Source: Corallibacter vietnamensis
Lineage (GTDB): Bacteria; Bacteroidota; Bacteroidia; Flavobacteriales; Flavobacteriaceae
Reading direction: 5' to 3'
NCBI RefSeq assembly: GCF_039537875.1
Contig: NZ_BAABBI010000001.1
Coordinates: forward strand, 868,001 to 932,000
DNA: 64,000 nt
Below are positions 9,058 through 17,741 of this stretch, piece after piece. A model generated the notes under the pieces. It was not told the origin of the DNA. It made no database searches and saw nothing but the letters and a program-made list of their open reading frames with translations. The position numbers were made by a program, and so were the translations under genes. Each line of letters starts with the position of its first letter. Within the stretch, counting starts at the first letter, position 1.

Positions 9058-10263
9058 TTATTGTTGTTTAGAAAAAATGACTGTTGAACAATTACCACCA
9101 AATCCTAAAGAGTTAGATAAAACAGTTTGTAATGATTTCTTTTTAAGTTGTAGTTCTGGCGTAATATCAAATTCTTTCATCTGGGTTTTAAAATTCAGAT
9201 TCGGATAGATGACATCGTTTTGCAAAGCTAAAACGGAGAACACAGCTTCAATAGCGCCTGCAGCAGCAAGCGTATGTCCTGTATAGGCTTTTGTTGAGCT
9301 AAAATCAGGCACGTGATTGTCTCCAAATACGCGTATAATTGCACGGCCTTCAGATAAATCATTATTACCAGTAGCAGTGCCATGAGCGTTTATATAGTCA
9401 ATGTTTTCAGGTTTTAAACCGGCAACTTTTAATGCTTTTTCCATGGCTAAAGTTGCACCATCTCCATTGTCTGAAGAAGCTGTTTGATGAAAAGCATCAT
9501 TAGCATTACCATAACCTTTTACATAGCCTAAAACGGTTTTGTTTTCAGTCTTAACAACAGTATCTGATTCTAATACTAAAAAAGCTGCTGCTTCACCTAG
9601 ATTTAGCCCTTTTCTGTTTTCATCAAAAGGCGTACTGTAAGTGTCAGACAATATCATTAAGGTTTTAAAACCATTGATAGTAAACTTTGATAAGCAATCA
9701 GTGCCACCAACAACCACACGGTCTAATTGCCCAGACTTAATAAGTCTAGCGCCAAGCATAATAGCATTTGCTGCTGATGAGCAAGCGGTACTTATTGTAG
9801 TGACTAAACTTTGATCTATGCCTAGTTGTTGAGCGATTTTTTGAGTAGAATCACCTGCATGATGACCATCAATATATTTTTGATTTTCAGGATTGGTTAA
9901 GTAATCGTAATAATAACGTTCTGTCATATCCATACCACCAACACTGGTTGATGAGATTAACCCTGTTTTGTATGCAGATATGTTTGTTATAGCTGCATTT
10001 TTTACAGCTTCTTTTGCTGCAATAACACCAAGTAAGGCTGTTCTAGAATAATTATTGTTTGAATCTAAACCTAATTCTTTTTCTAGCTCGCTGTTTGTTA
10101 GGGAAATTTCACCAACCATGATGTCGTCTTTATGAATGGTTTGTATTTTAGAAATTCTTGAAATCCCTTTTTTACCATCAATAAGCGACTGATAGTTTTC
10201 TGCTACATTGTTTCCAATAGCAGAAATTATTCCCATTCCAGTTATTGCGACGCCTTTACTCAT
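9058..10263 (-). CDS. Beta-ketoacyl-ACP synthase (FabF/ApeO-like), intact triad
   Basis: A 401-residue KAS II-type condensing enzyme with all catalytic residues: Cys161 in STACSSAANA, His294 in NAHGTATGN and His330 in KAYTGHTLAAAG. It elongates an ACP-bound chain by decarboxylative condensation with malonyl-ACP. Directly downstream (0 bp) is the triad-less ketosynthase-like gene, so the two probably form the heterodimer that iteratively builds the polyene. An 88-bp gap separates it from the ACP gene upstream, the largest gap within this part of the operon. Confidence 0.92.
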   Translation of the reverse strand: MSKGVAITGMGIISAIGNNVAENYQSLIDGKKGISRISKIQTIHKDDIMVGEISLTNSELEKELGLDSNNNYSRTALLGVIAAKEAVKNAAITNISAYKTGLISSTSVGGMDMTERYYYDYLTNPENQKYIDGHHAGDSTQKIAQQLGIDQSLVTTISTACSSAANAIMLGARLIKSGQLDRVVVGGTDCLSKFTINGFKTLMILSDTYSTPFDENRKGLNLGEAAAFLVLESDTVVKTENKTVLGYVKGYGNANDAFHQTASSDNGDGATLAMEKALKVAGLKPENIDYINAHGTATGNNDLSEGRAIIRVFGDNHVPDFSSTKAYTGHTLAAAGAIEAVFSVLALQNDVIYPNLNFKTQMKEFDITPELQLKKKSLQTVLSNSLGFGGNCSTVIFSKQQ

Positions 10264-10351
10264 ATAGTTTTATGCGAAAGCTGAAAAATTATTATTTAGT
10301 TTAATGATTCTATTTCTATTCCTAGAAACCCTTAATTGTTTAAAGGTGTTT

Positions 10352-10609
10352 TTATTTAGATCTATGCTCTGTAATGTAAGCTGCCATGGTATTGATAGAT
10401 TCAAAAATGGCACGACCTTCTTTTGGGTCTGTTAGTTTTATACCATAAGTTTTATCTAGCATAACAATTAGTTCTAAAGCATCAATAGAGTCTAACCCTA
10501 ATCCGTCACCAAAAAGCATATCGTCATCAGCGATTTCATCAACGGTTACATCTTCAAGGTTTAATTGCTCGATAAGGTTCTCTTTTAATTCTTGTTTTAA
10601 AGCTTCCAT
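10352..10609 (-). CDS. Acyl carrier protein 1 of the pigment cluster
   Basis: An 85-residue acidic four-helix carrier protein. The phosphopantetheine attachment site is Ser41 in GLDSIDALEL. It holds the growing polyene or dialkylresorcinol intermediates as thioesters. It lies one base downstream of the half-length ketosynthase-like gene and upstream of the KS/CLF-like pair, which it probably serves. A second ACP (21156-21398) lies near the darA/darB end, so the two may serve different parts of the pigment. Confidence 0.93.
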   Translation of the reverse strand: MEALKQELKENLIEQLNLEDVTVDEIADDDMLFGDGLGLDSIDALELIVMLDKTYGIKLTDPKEGRAIFESINTMAAYITEHRSK

Positions 10610-10610
10610 A

Positions 10611-11234
10611 TTATGTATTGTATAATGTGTTTATATTGTTTTTGTTGTGTTTTATATTGCTTGATGTTTCTGATACAAGATACAAAAAGGCTTCATAATG
10701 ATTTTTATCAAAATCTACCCAACCGCATAGTACACTTTTTGCTTTTTTTGACGCTAGCAAGCTATTAGAATAATCAAATAGGTGTTGCGCATTAAAGCTG
10801 TCAAATATAAAAAAACTATTTTCAGAATACAGCTTATATTTTATACTTATCTCACCAATACAAATATTTGGTAATGTGTACACAAAAACTGCTGGACTAG
10901 GAAAATAATCATTTTTATTTTGAATGGCATTTTGGTGAGCCCTATCTGTATCTAAACTTGAAGCTCTATTTGATAAAACAACAGCGATATTGTTTTCTTC
11001 TTCAATATTTAAGTGTTCGTTTTGAAGTAAAACATCAGCAGCTAAAAAGGCTAATTTACTTAAACTATCCATTTTAAAAAATTTTGAATAGCTGGTATTA
11101 AGCGATTTATAAGCTCCTTTTATAAAGCTAGTAAAGGTGTCAGCTGTTTTATCTTGGTACACAACAGCATTATTTAAAGAAACAGTTTGATTCTTTATGT
11201 GGCAAAAAGATGTTATGTAATGGTTGGTCTGCAT
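10611..11234 (-). CDS. Half-length ketosynthase-like protein
   Basis: A 207-residue protein resembling only the N-terminal half of a ketosynthase (Ketoacyl-synt_2 type): SLSKLAFLAADVLL, AVVLSNRASSLDTD, then a PSPAVFVYTLPNICIGEISI segment normally close to the active site. The nucleophile region (FFIFDSFNAQHLF) has no Cys, and the C-terminal half with the two histidines is absent. It fits precisely between neighbours (1 bp on each side), so it looks like a maintained short protein rather than a fresh truncation. A scaffold or partner role is inferred; no activity is expected. Confidence 0.72.
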   Translation of the reverse strand: MQTNHYITSFCHIKNQTVSLNNAVVYQDKTADTFTSFIKGAYKSLNTSYSKFFKMDSLSKLAFLAADVLLQNEHLNIEEENNIAVVLSNRASSLDTDRAHQNAIQNKNDYFPSPAVFVYTLPNICIGEISIKYKLYSENSFFIFDSFNAQHLFDYSNSLLASKKAKSVLCGWVDFDKNHYEAFLYLVSETSSNIKHNKNNINTLYNT

Positions 11235-11235
11235 A

Positions 11236-12297
11236 TTATTTTTTCTTACAAACTAAAATGGTATGATATTCTCCTACAGCAATATCTTCTTTAAGTACCA
11301 AACCAGCTTTGTCAATAAGTTTTTTAAACACTGTTGCAGGATACATTTTGCTGTTTCCGTTTGCCATAACTGTAAAATAAAGAGATGTAGCCTCTAGGAT
11401 AAACTTTGCATTATCAAAACGCTGTCTATCTGTAAAGGTTTCCATAATAAGAACTTCACCATTATCATTTACGGCGTTTGCACAGGCTTTTAAAATGGTT
11501 AAAATTTCATCTTCAGAAAAACAATCTAAAAATTGACTCATCCAAATGGCGTCAGCGCCTTTTGGTAATGTTGGATTTTCTGACAACCAATCTATTTCAT
11601 GATGTGTTACGCGATTAGCATAGCCTGCTTTTTCAACATTTTGAAGGGCTATTTTTAATTGACCTGGTAAATCAATCATTTTTATAGAAACAGTATCGCT
11701 GTGTTTGCTGCCGCTTATGGCAAATTTACCTGTGTTTGCACCAACATCATAAATAGTTTTAGGGTTGTTTCTAAAAACAAACTCTAAAGCCTCTTGAAAC
11801 ACTTCGTCAGAGTAGTGGTGGTCAAATTCAAACCAAGCTTTTTGAACATCAGGTTGTAATACAGAAAGCCCTTGATAAATAGTGTCCCAGTTTCCTAGTT
11901 CTTTTAATCCGGCTGGTTTTCCAGTTTCTATAGCTTCGGTTAGGTGATATAATCCTTTGTAGCAAACATCTTGTGTGAAATTAATGTTTACATCAACCGT
12001 ACGATCAAAAGCTAAAAAGTAGCCTGTTGTGGTTAATTCAAAATTTCCTTGCTCATCTTTATTAACAATGTTATAGCTTTCAGCAATTTCAAGTAGTACG
12101 CCAACGCCATAAGTTGTTAATCGGAGTTCTTTTGAAATAGCTTCAAGAGTAATACCGCCTTTTCTTCTTTTTTCAAAAATAAGATTAAAAATTCCTAGTT
12201 TTCTTAATGAAACTACGGCTTGAAAAACAAAGGGAGCAAAGGCTATTTTTTCTGCTTCTTGAACAGCATCTATGGCTCTTATTGGCTTATTTGACAT
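11236..12297 (-). CDS. SAM-dependent methyltransferase (O-methyltransferase family 2)
   Basis: A 353-residue class I methyltransferase. The N-terminal 100 residues form a winged-helix dimerisation domain (LRLTTYGVGVLLEIAES). SAM-binding motif I is TIYDVGANTGKFAI, followed by an acidic motif (IKMIDLPGQL) and post-motifs (GADAIWMSQFLDCFS). Related enzymes methylate phenolic oxygens or aromatic rings. In a flexirubin cluster it could methylate the aryl head, which carries methyl or methoxy groups in known pigments. Which atom is methylated cannot be told from sequence. It lies 6 bp after a ketosynthase gene. Confidence 0.85.
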   Translation of the reverse strand: MSNKPIRAIDAVQEAEKIAFAPFVFQAVVSLRKLGIFNLIFEKRRKGGITLEAISKELRLTTYGVGVLLEIAESYNIVNKDEQGNFELTTTGYFLAFDRTVDVNINFTQDVCYKGLYHLTEAIETGKPAGLKELGNWDTIYQGLSVLQPDVQKAWFEFDHHYSDEVFQEALEFVFRNNPKTIYDVGANTGKFAISGSKHSDTVSIKMIDLPGQLKIALQNVEKAGYANRVTHHEIDWLSENPTLPKGADAIWMSQFLDCFSEDEILTILKACANAVNDNGEVLIMETFTDRQRFDNAKFILEATSLYFTVMANGNSKMYPATVFKKLIDKAGLVLKEDIAVGEYHTILVCKKK

Positions 12298-12303
12298 TGG
12301 TAA

Positions 12304-13455
12304 TTAGTTAATTTTTTTAAATATTACAGCGGTATTACATCCTCCAAAACCTGATGCGGTTTTTAAAAATGTTTGTAGCTGTTTTGTTGGTTGTTTAGTT
12401 TCTTTTATAACATTTATAGGTTGGGAAACACCTAATGTATCAAATCCTTTAGAGGCATAAAGCATATTGTTTTTTAAAGCATGCATGCCAACAATAGTTT
12501 CTAGTAACCCTGAAGCACCTAGCGTATGTCCAAAATAACCTTTTAAGCTATTGACGGGAATGTTTTGTAATTGACATCTATTAAATGCAATTGCTTCCAT
12601 TTCGTCATTAAAAATAGTTGCTGTTCCATGAGCTGAAATATAATCAATTTCTTCGGGTTTTATTTGGGATTGAGATATAGCAGACTGAATACTTCTGTAA
12701 AGACCTTCGCCAGTTCTAGACGGTCCAGAAATATGGTTGGCATCATTGCAAGAGCCTTCGCCCAGAATACTTACGGCTTCTTTAGCTAGATTACTGTTAC
12801 TTTTTGTTATTAAAATACTTGCAGCAACTTCGCCAATATTAATTCCAGTGCGGTTTTTGTCGTAAGGCTTACAGGGTTGACTGCTTAATGCTTGAAATGA
12901 GTTAAAACCTGATAAAATAAAAGGCGTTACAATATCACCACTTGTAATAAACACATGGTCATAAATACCTTGGTTTATGTAGCGTTTTGCAATTGCAACT
13001 GCTAGTATGCCAGAAACACAGGCGTTTGAAACTATTATAGCATCATTTTTGAAATTAAAAAAAGATGTTATGGCTTTTCCTAATTCACTTAAGTAAGCTT
13101 TACTTTCCGGAAATGGGTTGCTGGTGTCTAAAGCATCAATATTCCCTTTTGTTGTAGATATAATTAGCCCAACACGATCTGTGATTTTAACTTCAGAATC
13201 TGATATAACCTTACTTAATGAGGTTATCATCATTTTTTCTAACCGAGTATAGGATTCTTTGGGATTTAGCTTATTAAAAGCAGTATCTAAATCATTATTG
13301 TTTATTAAAGCCGAATAAAAATCTTGTGGTAAAATATTGGGGTCGCTAACAAGTTGTAGTCCAGTTGTTTCGTTTTTTATGTTATCAACAACGGTATTAC
13401 TGTCAAACCCTAATGATGAGATAATATTATTATATGACGCGTAAATGTTATTCAT
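12304..13455 (-). CDS. Beta-ketoacyl-ACP synthase (third, divergent FabF-like), intact triad
   Basis: About 383 residues. The condensing-enzyme triad is present: Cys in VSNACVSGILA, His in SAHGTATIFND and His in KGYFGHTLGASG. The N-terminal third is divergent from FabF. ATG at 13455 is used; a TTG precedes it at 13458. It overlaps the thioesterase gene by 8 bp. Its position beside the thioesterase and methyltransferase suggests a priming or special elongation step, comparable to ApeR, but that is inference. Confidence 0.87.
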   Translation of the reverse strand: MNNIYASYNNIISSLGFDSNTVVDNIKNETTGLQLVSDPNILPQDFYSALINNNDLDTAFNKLNPKESYTRLEKMMITSLSKVISDSEVKITDRVGLIISTTKGNIDALDTSNPFPESKAYLSELGKAITSFFNFKNDAIIVSNACVSGILAVAIAKRYINQGIYDHVFITSGDIVTPFILSGFNSFQALSSQPCKPYDKNRTGINIGEVAASILITKSNSNLAKEAVSILGEGSCNDANHISGPSRTGEGLYRSIQSAISQSQIKPEEIDYISAHGTATIFNDEMEAIAFNRCQLQNIPVNSLKGYFGHTLGASGLLETIVGMHALKNNMLYASKGFDTLGVSQPINVIKETKQPTKQLQTFLKTASGFGGCNTAVIFKKIN

Positions 13456-13882
13456 CAAGAAGCCCTACGTTTTGTTTCCAAGTTTTAAAAAAATCTGGAA
13501 GATTAAGCCATAAATCGCCTTCACCAATGTTATCAACAAAAACCTGAACGGTTTCTCCGGTACAAACTAACTCTTGATTTTGATTATAAATCTCATAGCG
13601 AAATACCATTTTTGCAGCGGGACTATCTACATAAATTGTTTTTACCGTAGCAATATCACCATATTTAAGTGGTAATTTATGGTCGGTGCTAGATTTTACA
13701 ATGGGTGTAGCAAAACCATGTTTTTTTTGATCTAAATACGAGATGCCATGATGCCTTCCAAATGCCTCACGACCGTCTTCAAAATATTGAATATAATTAC
13801 CATGCCAAACAATTCCAAGAGGATCAGTTTCAACAAAACGTACACGTACTTGACTGGTATGCGTTATTTCTTTAGACGGCAT
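13448..13882 (-). CDS. Acyl thioesterase, YbgC/4HBT family
   Basis: About 144 residues from the ATG at 13882, chosen because it reduces the overlap with the upstream permease gene from 38 to 11 bp; another ATG is at 13894. A single hotdog domain carries the 4-hydroxybenzoyl-CoA thioesterase motif VETDPLGIVWHGNY, with the catalytic Asp, and YFEDGREAF on the hotdog helix. It would hydrolyse acyl-ACP or acyl-CoA thioesters, releasing or editing chains; ApeK is the analogous aryl-polyene gene. Confidence 0.85.
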   Translation of the reverse strand: MPSKEITHTSQVRVRFVETDPLGIVWHGNYIQYFEDGREAFGRHHGISYLDQKKHGFATPIVKSSTDHKLPLKYGDIATVKTIYVDSPAAKMVFRYEIYNQNQELVCTGETVQVFVDNIGEGDLWLNLPDFFKTWKQNVGLLDE

Positions 13883-15140
13883 TTTTCTTTTCATTATAAA
13901 CAATTGCAATTAAGGTGGTTATTATAAAGAATAATGATAACAAAATTATTTCAGGTAGAATGTCCCAAAAAGAACCATTTCTTAAAAAAACATCATAAAA
14001 TGCATTTAATCCCCAATTCATAGGTGAAATATGAGAAAGTGTTTGCATTATTTTAGGCATAATAAAAACAGGAACCCAAACACCTCCTAATGCGGCCAAA
14101 ATAACAACAAAAGTAGCACCAAATGGTGCTGATTGTTCTTGGGTTCTAGCAATGGTTCCTAATAATAAACCTAAACCAATAGCTGCAAGACCTGCAAATG
14201 TAGCAACGACAAAGAGTAATGGTAAACGACCTGAAATGTCTAAAGTTGGTAATCCTAAATGCGGAAATAAGTAAACACCTATTAAAAGCATTAATACAAA
14301 CTGAATTAAACAAACAATAAGGTAAACAACTGTTTTTCCTCCTAAAACCGTAGCGTAAGAAACAGGATTTGTTCGTAATCTTACAAAAGTACCTTGACTT
14401 TTTTCCTTTACTATATTTATTGATAATGGTACAATAATAAAAAATATAGCAAATAATGTCCAAGCAGGAACGTTGTGTTGTACCGAGTTTGGAATCATTT
14501 CTTTATCGTCATCTTTTGGTAAAATTTCTTTGAAAGTGATAAAATTATCTGTGGCAAAAATGGTTTCTGAAGGATCATCAGTGATTTGTTCTTGAAACGC
14601 TTTGTAAATAGATTGAGTTTCTATTTTTGAAATCATTTTGTCAATGCCATTTTTTACAGAGCTTTTAAAAGATACTTGCGTGGCAGGATCAAAATATAAT
14701 TTTACTTCTTTGCTTTGAAACGGTGAGCTCGCTTGTTGATTTTTAGAATCACTCATGCTGAATTTAGCAATGATGCCTTCAACATTTTGAGCAACTTTTT
14801 GCTCTAACCCTTCAGATAGTTTTTCAGGAATAATAATGGCTAACTGATATTTTCCGCTAAAAACGAGATCCTTTGCTTCTTCTTCGGTATTCTTTTTTAT
14901 GATTTCAAAAGCATTAGAGTCTTGTAGCCCGTTTAATATGGTTTCAGAAACAGAACCTTGATCATTATCAACAACTAAAACAGCTATTTTGGCATCTGTT
15001 ACTGTTTTAAAAGTTCCGTCTTGAATAAGCGTTATGGTTACAATAAGCACCAATGGCATAATAAAAAGAATGGCAATGCCACCAATATCTCGGGTAAGCA
15101 ATAAGAGCTCTTTTTTTGTGGTTGCCAGTAATTTATGCAT
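13872..15140 (-). CDS. ABC-2 type exporter permease
   Basis: A 422-residue membrane protein with the classical ABC-2 layout: one N-terminal membrane helix (GIAILFIMPLVLIVTITLI), a large extracytoplasmic domain to about residue 225, then five hydrophobic segments ending in ILLSLFFIITTLIAIVYN. The conserved VPLSINIVKEKSQGTFVRLR segment lies after the second helix. It overlaps the ATPase gene by 8 bp, forming a two-gene exporter inside the pigment operon. It probably flips the finished lipid-like pigment or its precursor across the inner membrane before LolA/MMPL-type trafficking. Confidence 0.9.
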   Translation of the reverse strand: MHKLLATTKKELLLLTRDIGGIAILFIMPLVLIVTITLIQDGTFKTVTDAKIAVLVVDNDQGSVSETILNGLQDSNAFEIIKKNTEEEAKDLVFSGKYQLAIIIPEKLSEGLEQKVAQNVEGIIAKFSMSDSKNQQASSPFQSKEVKLYFDPATQVSFKSSVKNGIDKMISKIETQSIYKAFQEQITDDPSETIFATDNFITFKEILPKDDDKEMIPNSVQHNVPAWTLFAIFFIIVPLSINIVKEKSQGTFVRLRTNPVSYATVLGGKTVVYLIVCLIQFVLMLLIGVYLFPHLGLPTLDISGRLPLLFVVATFAGLAAIGLGLLLGTIARTQEQSAPFGATFVVILAALGGVWVPVFIMPKIMQTLSHISPMNWGLNAFYDVFLRNGSFWDILPEIILLSLFFIITTLIAIVYNEKKNAV

Positions 15141-15876
15141 GATCTCTTAAGGCTTTTCCGGTTAGACTTAAAAAAACATCCTCTAAATTATGAGCGCCTT
15201 CTTGATTTTTTATTAGGGTTTTTGGTTCTCCTTTTATAATAATTTTACCATGGTCTATAATACCAACTCGCGTACAGAAGTTTTCAGCTTCATTTAAGTG
15301 ATGCGATGTATAAATAATTGTGGTTCCGTTACTATTTAACTCTTTAAGAAATTGAATAATAACGTTTTTAGATTGCACATCAACACCAACAGTTGGCTCA
15401 TCTAGGAATAATACTTTAGGATCGTGTAAAATACTAGCAATAAGATTTACACGGCGTTTCATTCCACCAGAAAATGTGTTTATTTTTTTATGGGCAAAAG
15501 GTAATAGGCCCAAATAATCTAGTGTGTTGTTTATTTTTGATGTTAGTTTAGACCCTTTTAAACCATACATGCTACCAAAGTACTGTAAGTTTTCAAAAGC
15601 CGTTAAAGATGGATACAATGCATACTCTTGCGGAACGATACCAATACGTTGTTTAAGCACGTTTTTGTTTTTCTGGTATGTTAAACCATCAATTGTAAAA
15701 GATCCAGAAGTTGGTTTTATTAACGAGCATAAAATTGAAATAAGTGTGGTTTTACCAGCGCCATTAGGACCTAATAGACCAAAAATTTCTTTTTCATCAA
15801 TAGACAAGTCTAAATTGGTTACTGAATAATGATCAGCACCTTTATATTTTTTTGAGACTTGTTCAACGTTAATCAT
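15133..15876 (-). CDS. ABC transporter ATP-binding protein of the pigment exporter
   Basis: A 247-residue ATPase with Walker A GPNGAGKTT (about residue 38), Q-loop GIVPQEYALYPSLT, signature FSGGMKRR, Walker B VLFLDEPTVGVD and an H-loop TSHHLNEAE. It energises the ABC-2 permease encoded immediately downstream (8 bp overlap). The family includes exporters of drugs, polyketides and glycolipids. It starts 4 bp after the BtrH-like gene ends. Confidence 0.93.
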   Translation of the reverse strand: MINVEQVSKKYKGADHYSVTNLDLSIDEKEIFGLLGPNGAGKTTLISILCSLIKPTSGSFTIDGLTYQKNKNVLKQRIGIVPQEYALYPSLTAFENLQYFGSMYGLKGSKLTSKINNTLDYLGLLPFAHKKINTFSGGMKRRVNLIASILHDPKVLFLDEPTVGVDVQSKNVIIQFLKELNSNGTTIIYTSHHLNEAENFCTRVGIIDHGKIIIKGEPKTLIKNQEGAHNLEDVFLSLTGKALRDHA

Positions 15877-15879
15877 GTA

Positions 15880-16878
15880 TTATTTTATGGCTTTCTTTAG
15901 TTTTTTAAAGAAGATTTCTTCTTTATCAGCAATAGTTTCTAATTGTGATGCAACATTGTTGTAAGCATCTTCTTTGGCACTTCTATTTTTATAAATACGA
16001 GAAGCATCTAGGGCAAAATCACGCCAAAGGTCTCCAATATTAGTCATTTCATTAGACAATTCAGAGAGTCTAGGATTGTTTAATATTTTGCTTGATTCTT
16101 GTAAAAAAGCAGCAAAAATATATCTAAAACCGCCGCCGCCGGTTCCTATTTCTTCTTGCATTCTAACAACTTGACCTAAATAGTGATTAGCAACTTTATT
16201 GCCTTTTTTCTTTGGCCACTTTCTTATAAGCTTTGCAACTTTTCTGATACCTTTTACACCAACAATTGGAATTGGTGCTAGCATATCGCGACAGGTTTGT
16301 TTTATTCCTTTTATTATAGCCTTTTCTAGCTGTAATTCTTTTGGAAAATCTATAGGGTAATACATATGACCTTTAGGAGCAAAAGCGCCTTTGGCAAAAC
16401 GTACTTTTTCTAATTGTTTATCTGTTAGTGTTGTTACGGTTTCCATAACAGGATCACTTATTAAATATGTGTCATTTTCTTTGCCGTATACAATTAAGTT
16501 ATGGGCATTAAAATGAAATCTATATTCGTCAGGGAAATAAACCAAATTATAGACACCAACTTGTAAACCTACAGGGTTGTTGTTTTTTAAGTTTTCGTCA
16601 AGTCTAGCTTTGGCCTGTTGTGGGTTTTTAAATTTCTCACGTTTTATTTTAATTCCAACACGCTTGGCAAATTTTTTAAAAATAAATCCAGGCATTGCAC
16701 GATAGGTTATTGCTGGTGCGTGATTTACCATTAATAATGGAATATAACAAAATAATAAACCAGAGCCAATACCAAACGCCATGGGTTCACTAACGTTAAA
16801 CCCGTTGTATTTCATTAAATTAGAAATCACACCATTTTCGCAATGTGCAGATTGATGATGCGTGAAATTAATTTTCAT
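15880..16878 (-). CDS. BtrH-like acyltransferase (BtrH_N domain with DUF4872-type C-terminus)
   Basis: A 332-residue protein. The N-terminal half is a papain/C39-like BtrH_N domain: Cys13 in HQSAHCENGVISN, His in RFHFNAHNLIVYG and Asp in LISDPVMETV make a Cys-His-Asp set. In butirosin synthesis BtrH moves an acyl group from an ACP to its acceptor. Here it could transfer the completed polyene chain from ACP to the dialkylresorcinol, forming the ester that defines flexirubins; this is an inference from family chemistry. The helical C-terminal half has no motif I recognise. The start overlaps the preceding small gene by 11 bp. Confidence 0.8.
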   Translation of the reverse strand: MKINFTHHQSAHCENGVISNLMKYNGFNVSEPMAFGIGSGLLFCYIPLLMVNHAPAITYRAMPGFIFKKFAKRVGIKIKREKFKNPQQAKARLDENLKNNNPVGLQVGVYNLVYFPDEYRFHFNAHNLIVYGKENDTYLISDPVMETVTTLTDKQLEKVRFAKGAFAPKGHMYYPIDFPKELQLEKAIIKGIKQTCRDMLAPIPIVGVKGIRKVAKLIRKWPKKKGNKVANHYLGQVVRMQEEIGTGGGGFRYIFAAFLQESSKILNNPRLSELSNEMTNIGDLWRDFALDASRIYKNRSAKEDAYNNVASQLETIADKEEIFFKKLKKAIK

Positions 16879-17278
16879 GTAAAGTGATATTTTTTAATTG
16901 GTCTATGTTTACCTCAAAAACATCAGCATATTTTTGCAGTGTTTTTTGAGATAATTTATTAAAGACTTTGGGTTTAAAATGACGTTTTACGCGCCATTGC
17001 CACATACCTACATAACTAGCTAATATTTGAGGATCCATTTTGTGAAATTCCATATAGTATTCTATAGGGCTAGTTTCGTTGTTTAGCACGCGATTTTTTG
17101 CAGTAGAAATGCGTTGGTTTATCTCTTCGATTGCGTTATCTAATGCTATTGTTTTTGGTGCCCAACCTGTACTGTGAGCTGTTGTATACTCGCCGTTTTC
17201 ATCTACAGCATAGCATAATTCTTTGAAATTAGCAGACTCTAAATTACTCTTGTCTTGAGGGACTTCATTCTTCTTCAT
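16868..17278 (-). CDS. Conserved small protein of unknown function
   Basis: A 136-residue soluble protein with no signal peptide. It starts acidic/polar, and its C-terminal 60 residues are helical and HTH-like (ASYVGMWQWRVKRHFKP then LQKYADVFEVNIDQL). Coupling (11-bp overlap) to the BtrH-like gene and 7-bp spacing from the dehydratase gene suggest it works with them. It could be a partner of the acyltransferase or a degenerate XRE-type regulator; no function is assigned. Confidence 0.7.
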   Translation of the reverse strand: MKKNEVPQDKSNLESANFKELCYAVDENGEYTTAHSTGWAPKTIALDNAIEEINQRISTAKNRVLNNETSPIEYYMEFHKMDPQILASYVGMWQWRVKRHFKPKVFNKLSQKTLQKYADVFEVNIDQLKNITLHEN

Positions 17279-17285
17279 AAAAAAT

Positions 17286-17741
17286 CTATTTTAATTCTTG
17301 AATGACTAAATTCATCTCACAAGATACTAATTCTTTGTTGTCTTGAGAGATAATACATTCTAAAGTACAAATGCTATAAGCATCTGTATCAAACCTAGAT
17401 TTTAAATTGGCTTTAGATATGATGGTTGTATTTACTTTTGGGCACTCTTTTATTGTGACTTTTTTTATTGCACTAATAAAACCTATAAGTTTTGTGCCTT
17501 TGCCTTCTATATCGTCATCTTCAAAATAACTTTTACCCACAATGGCAGAACATGTTTGGGCGGCATTTTCTACAAGGCCTACTTCGTTAAAGTAGCCATT
17601 GTCGTTAAAAATACAAGAACTTTCTATTTTGAATGAGGTTGCAACGTGTTCGTCATCAATAGATAACACATCATCTACCATTAAAAATGGTTTTCTGTGA
17701 GGAAGAAATTTTGTGATATCTAAATTTTGAAACCTATTCAT
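17286..17741 (-). CDS. Hotdog dehydratase-like protein (ApeP/ApeI-type) A
   Basis: A 151-residue hotdog protein starting with a FabZ/ApeP-type strand (KFLPHRKPFLMVDDV). The HxFP motif of FabZ is absent from the expected place (CIFNDNGYFNEVG), but the Glu of the hotdog helix is kept (GLVENAAQTCSAI). This pattern fits the ApeP-like dehydratases of aryl-polyene clusters, which introduce double bonds into the growing chain. Its start codon overlaps the last base of its paralogue's stop, so the two are coupled and may pair. Confidence 0.8.
   Translation of the reverse strand: MNRFQNLDITKFLPHRKPFLMVDDVLSIDDEHVATSFKIESSCIFNDNGYFNEVGLVENAAQTCSAIVGKSYFEDDDIEGKGTKLIGFISAIKKVTIKECPKVNTTIISKANLKSRFDTDAYSICTLECIISQDNKELVSCEMNLVIQELK

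Noticed and set aside
14146..14463. Open frame of 105 codons on the minus strand inside the ABC-2 permease gene
   Set aside because: It lies in another frame of a well-supported membrane protein gene and its Cys/Tyr-rich translation has no family features.
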